Shown here piece after piece: positions 62,357 to 64,000 of a DNA stretch of 64,000 nucleotides (its first letter is position 1; every line of letters starts with the position of its first letter). The notes under the pieces were generated by a model. It searched no databases and had not been told where the DNA came from. It was given only the letters and a program-made list of their open reading frames with translations. The position numbers and the translations under genes are program-made. Source of the DNA: Marinobacterium nitratireducens (lineage in GTDB: Bacteria; Pseudomonadota; Gammaproteobacteria; Pseudomonadales; Balneatricaceae); NCBI RefSeq assembly GCF_014645375.1, contig NZ_BMLT01000003.1, positions 293,983 to 357,982 on the forward strand. The letters run 5' to 3'.

Positions 62357-63289
62357 TCAAAATATCAGCAGGTGCAGTACGCCGCGCAGCAGCATGCCGG
62401 CGATCGCGCCCAGCACCGCGGCCCGTGCAATGGCGCCGACGCGCTTGCCGGCCGCCGCGAAAATCGCCACGCCGGCAAGATCCAGCGGGTTGGTGACGAA
62501 GCCGGCCATGCGGTTGAGATCGGCGGCACTGATCTGGCCCTGGTTCATCAGGTCCAGAGTCACCCCCATAAAGGCGGTGCCGCCAGCGATGAACTTGGTC
62601 ACGATGGGCAGTACGGCGGCATCGGGCAATCCCAGCATCCCCAGCAGCGGCGCCAGCAGGGTACTGATCAGGCCGATCGCGCCGGTCGCCTCGAGGGCGC
62701 CGACGAAACACAGCGCCAGCAGCAGCATCGGCAGCGATGCCAGGGCGATTTTCATCCCCTCCTGCCCGCCCTCGGCCAGCACTTGCATTGTGGCGCGGCG
62801 CTCGCCCGGCGCCTGTACGGGCCCCACTGCCGTGGCGGCCTCCTGGCCGTCTTCACGCACCAGCAGATAGTAGGTCAGCGCGGCGGAGAAGAGCCCGCCT
62901 ATTATCGAGGTCGCCATTATGACCGGCAGGTTGAGGCCGACCGCGACCATCGGAAACACCACATTGGCCTGGGACATGGTCATGACCATCGCCAGGGTCG
63001 CGGCGATATGGCGCAGCGAAGTGCCGTTGCGGTCCATCAGCGCCAGCGTCGCGACCGGCGCCGAGAAGCTGACCAGCAGCAGCTTGACCATGGCGAAGAT
63101 ACCAAGCCCCGGCAGGCCGAAAATACCGAGCACCGGCGCCAGCCGGTTCGCGATCCAGGCCATCAGCCCCCAGGACTCGAGCAGCTTCATCAGCGCCAGC
63201 ATCACCACCAGTATCGGCAGCAGTATATAGAGCGCAAGATCGATCGCGGTGCGACCCGATTCCAGTATCACGCTGACAATGGCGTCCAT
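62357..63289 (-). CDS. nucleoside-recognition (Gate) domain membrane protein
   Basis: 310 residues, about eight membrane helices in two similar halves (IDLALYILLPILVVMLALMKLLESWGLM...RLAPVLGIFGLPGL and IALASLPMLLLALCFVGALEATGAI...LLAPLLGMLGLPDA). Each half has the Gate motif (G-L-PG/PD and KLLLVSFSAP or KFIAGGTAFMG). Related to spore-maturation SpmA/B-like and YjiH-like proteins. Probable transporter; substrate unknown. ATG at 63289 preferred to one five codons upstream. Confidence 0.85.
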   Translation of the reverse strand: MDAIVSVILESGRTAIDLALYILLPILVVMLALMKLLESWGLMAWIANRLAPVLGIFGLPGLGIFAMVKLLLVSFSAPVATLALMDRNGTSLRHIAATLAMVMTMSQANVVFPMVAVGLNLPVIMATSIIGGLFSAALTYYLLVREDGQEAATAVGPVQAPGERRATMQVLAEGGQEGMKIALASLPMLLLALCFVGALEATGAIGLISTLLAPLLGMLGLPDAAVLPIVTKFIAGGTAFMGVTLDLMNQGQISAADLNRMAGFVTNPLDLAGVAIFAAAGKRVGAIARAAVLGAIAGMLLRGVLHLLIF

Positions 63290-63347
63290 TCCCGCTCCCC
63301 GCAACCGTCAAAGCACTGCATCTACATCAGGCGTTACACGTCACCCG

Positions 63348-63884
63348 TCACTCCTCATACGGCTCGATACGATAGGCGTCGAGTCGATAGCCGGCCGAGG
63401 CCAGCTCATGACTGAAAGTCTCGACCCGCAGCACTCCGGTCACCCAGACCGCATCGTAGAGGTTCTGAAGCTCGGTGCCGGGTTCGAAGTGGGCGTAGAC
63501 GATCTGGTTCGACGGCGGCGGCGGCGTATGGATGCAGGCCCCGAACCAGGGCACCAGAAAGAAGCTGGTAACCCTTTGCCCTTCACCCTCCACCGGTACC
63601 ACGAATCCTGGCAGTCTGACCATCCGCCCATCCAGGGAGGCCACCACAGGCGCGGAGCTGAGCGCCTGCATCATCTCATCGAGCTTGCGCTGCGCCGCCG
63701 GATCGAAATCATCGAGACTGCTCAGGTCGTCGCTGCCGTAAACCTGATCGAAGCTGAAGTTCGGGGGCATCAGCGCTTCCCAGTCGATGGTCTCGACCGC
63801 GCGGCCGTTCAGCACGTCGGCGGCGTTCAGGAAAGGCGTCCAGCACAGGGCCAGCAGGCAGAGTGAAGCCAGCAATCGTTTCAT
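63348..63884 (-). CDS. DUF3299 family exported protein
   Basis: 178 residues. Signal peptide (MKRLLASLCLLALCWTPFLNA), then the DUF3299 core: TIDWEALMPPNF, VRLPGFVVPVEGEGQRVTSFFLVPWFGACIHTPPPPSNQIVYAHF and DAVWVTGVLRVETFSHELASAGYRLDAYRIEPYE. The family accompanies MacB/LolCDE-like ABC transporters, as it does here (11 bp after the permease gene). The Cys-x-His-x-Pro motif suggests metal binding. Start ATG 63884. Confidence 0.9.
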   Translation of the reverse strand: MKRLLASLCLLALCWTPFLNAADVLNGRAVETIDWEALMPPNFSFDQVYGSDDLSSLDDFDPAAQRKLDEMMQALSSAPVVASLDGRMVRLPGFVVPVEGEGQRVTSFFLVPWFGACIHTPPPPSNQIVYAHFEPGTELQNLYDAVWVTGVLRVETFSHELASAGYRLDAYRIEPYEE

Positions 63885-63894
63885 TCGCAATCCG

Positions 63895-64000
63895 TCATAG
63901 TCTTATGGTCATGCCTTCGGCCAGCGAATAGCGATAGGCGCGCCAGCCAGGAACAAGGCCGATCAGTATACCCGCGCCCTGCACCAGCGCCAGCAACAGC
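63895..64000 (-). CDS. C-terminal end of an FtsX-type ABC transporter permease
   Basis: Only the last 34 codons are in the window: LLLALVQGAGILIGLVPGWRAYRYSLAEGMTIRL then stop. The final membrane helix followed by P-x-W-RAYRYSLAEGM is the usual ending of FtsX/MacB-like permeases. Same strand and 10-bp gap to the DUF3299 gene, so one operon. Confidence 0.75.
   Translation of the reverse strand, partial: LLLALVQGAGILIGLVPGWRAYRYSLAEGMTIRL

Noticed and set aside
61006-62496. 496-codon open frame on the plus strand
   Set aside because: Shadow of the aminotransferase gene continuing into a dispersed repeat.

Overview
The window looks like a chromosomal segment of a GC-rich, probably marine or halophilic gammaproteobacterium. 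Support for this: a GlrK-QseG-GlrR two-component locus, TmcA, a Kps-type capsule locus, a classical ops element, and abundant gammaproteobacterial REP-like repeats of the type gtaggagcccggtctccgggcgaa. I cannot name the genus from the sequence alone. No rRNA, tRNA, CRISPR array or intact insertion sequence was seen.

Layout. (1) 1-3.6 kb: sulfate activation and uptake. The 5' part of cysD lies on the minus strand, fused in frame behind an IS630-transposase-like domain, divergent from an SLC13-type permease with RCK domains. (2) 3.9-6.4 kb: a DUF1501/DUF1800 pair of exported proteins. (3) 6.5-31.4 kb: an ABC-transporter-dependent (group 2/3-like) capsule locus, all on the minus strand. Reading from promoter to end it holds a KpsF-like SIS protein, a small lipoprotein, a KpsD-like exporter, KpsM, KpsE, KpsT, two glycosyltransferases, RfbB, RfbA, a VioA-like aminotransferase, a WbqC-family protein, an AT-rich block with three sulfotransferase-like genes and one unknown gene, two more glycosyltransferases, GalE, Pgm and KpsC. 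Upstream of it lie a sigma-54 promoter match, a tandem heptamer array and a perfect ops element. The gene content predicts a sulfated capsule containing a dTDP-derived 4-amino-4,6-dideoxy sugar; with cysD and a likely sulfate permease next door, precursor supply may be co-located.

(4) 31.6-35.7 kb: a lipoprotein, a TetR regulator followed by a fumarylacetoacetate-hydrolase-family enzyme and a dodecin, and small exported proteins. (5) 35.8-39.2 kb: glrK-qseG-glrR, with GlrR a sigma-54 activator. (6) 39.3-52.5 kb: housekeeping and accessory genes (YbaK, SYLF, TPR-methyltransferase, MOSC, YbaN, TmcA, a CHASE-GGDEF gene broken by one amber codon, DUF924, Smr, GST, alanine dehydrogenase), with an 8-copy array of paired REP elements at about 48 kb. 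(7) 52.7-62.1 kb: an almost complete methionine salvage pathway (mtnK and mtnA divergent; mtnB-mtnC-mtnD; a methionine-type aminotransferase with an omega-amidase), interrupted by a PhnA-like gene and ggt. Upstream of mtnB is a structured RNA of about 210 nt with its own promoter-like box and an intrinsic terminator; I cannot assign it to a known class. (8) 62.4-64 kb: a gate-domain membrane protein, a DUF3299 protein and the end of an FtsX-type permease.

The most interesting items are the capsule control region with the predicted sulfated-capsule locus, the transposase-like/CysD in-frame fusion, and the structured RNA leader of mtnBCD.
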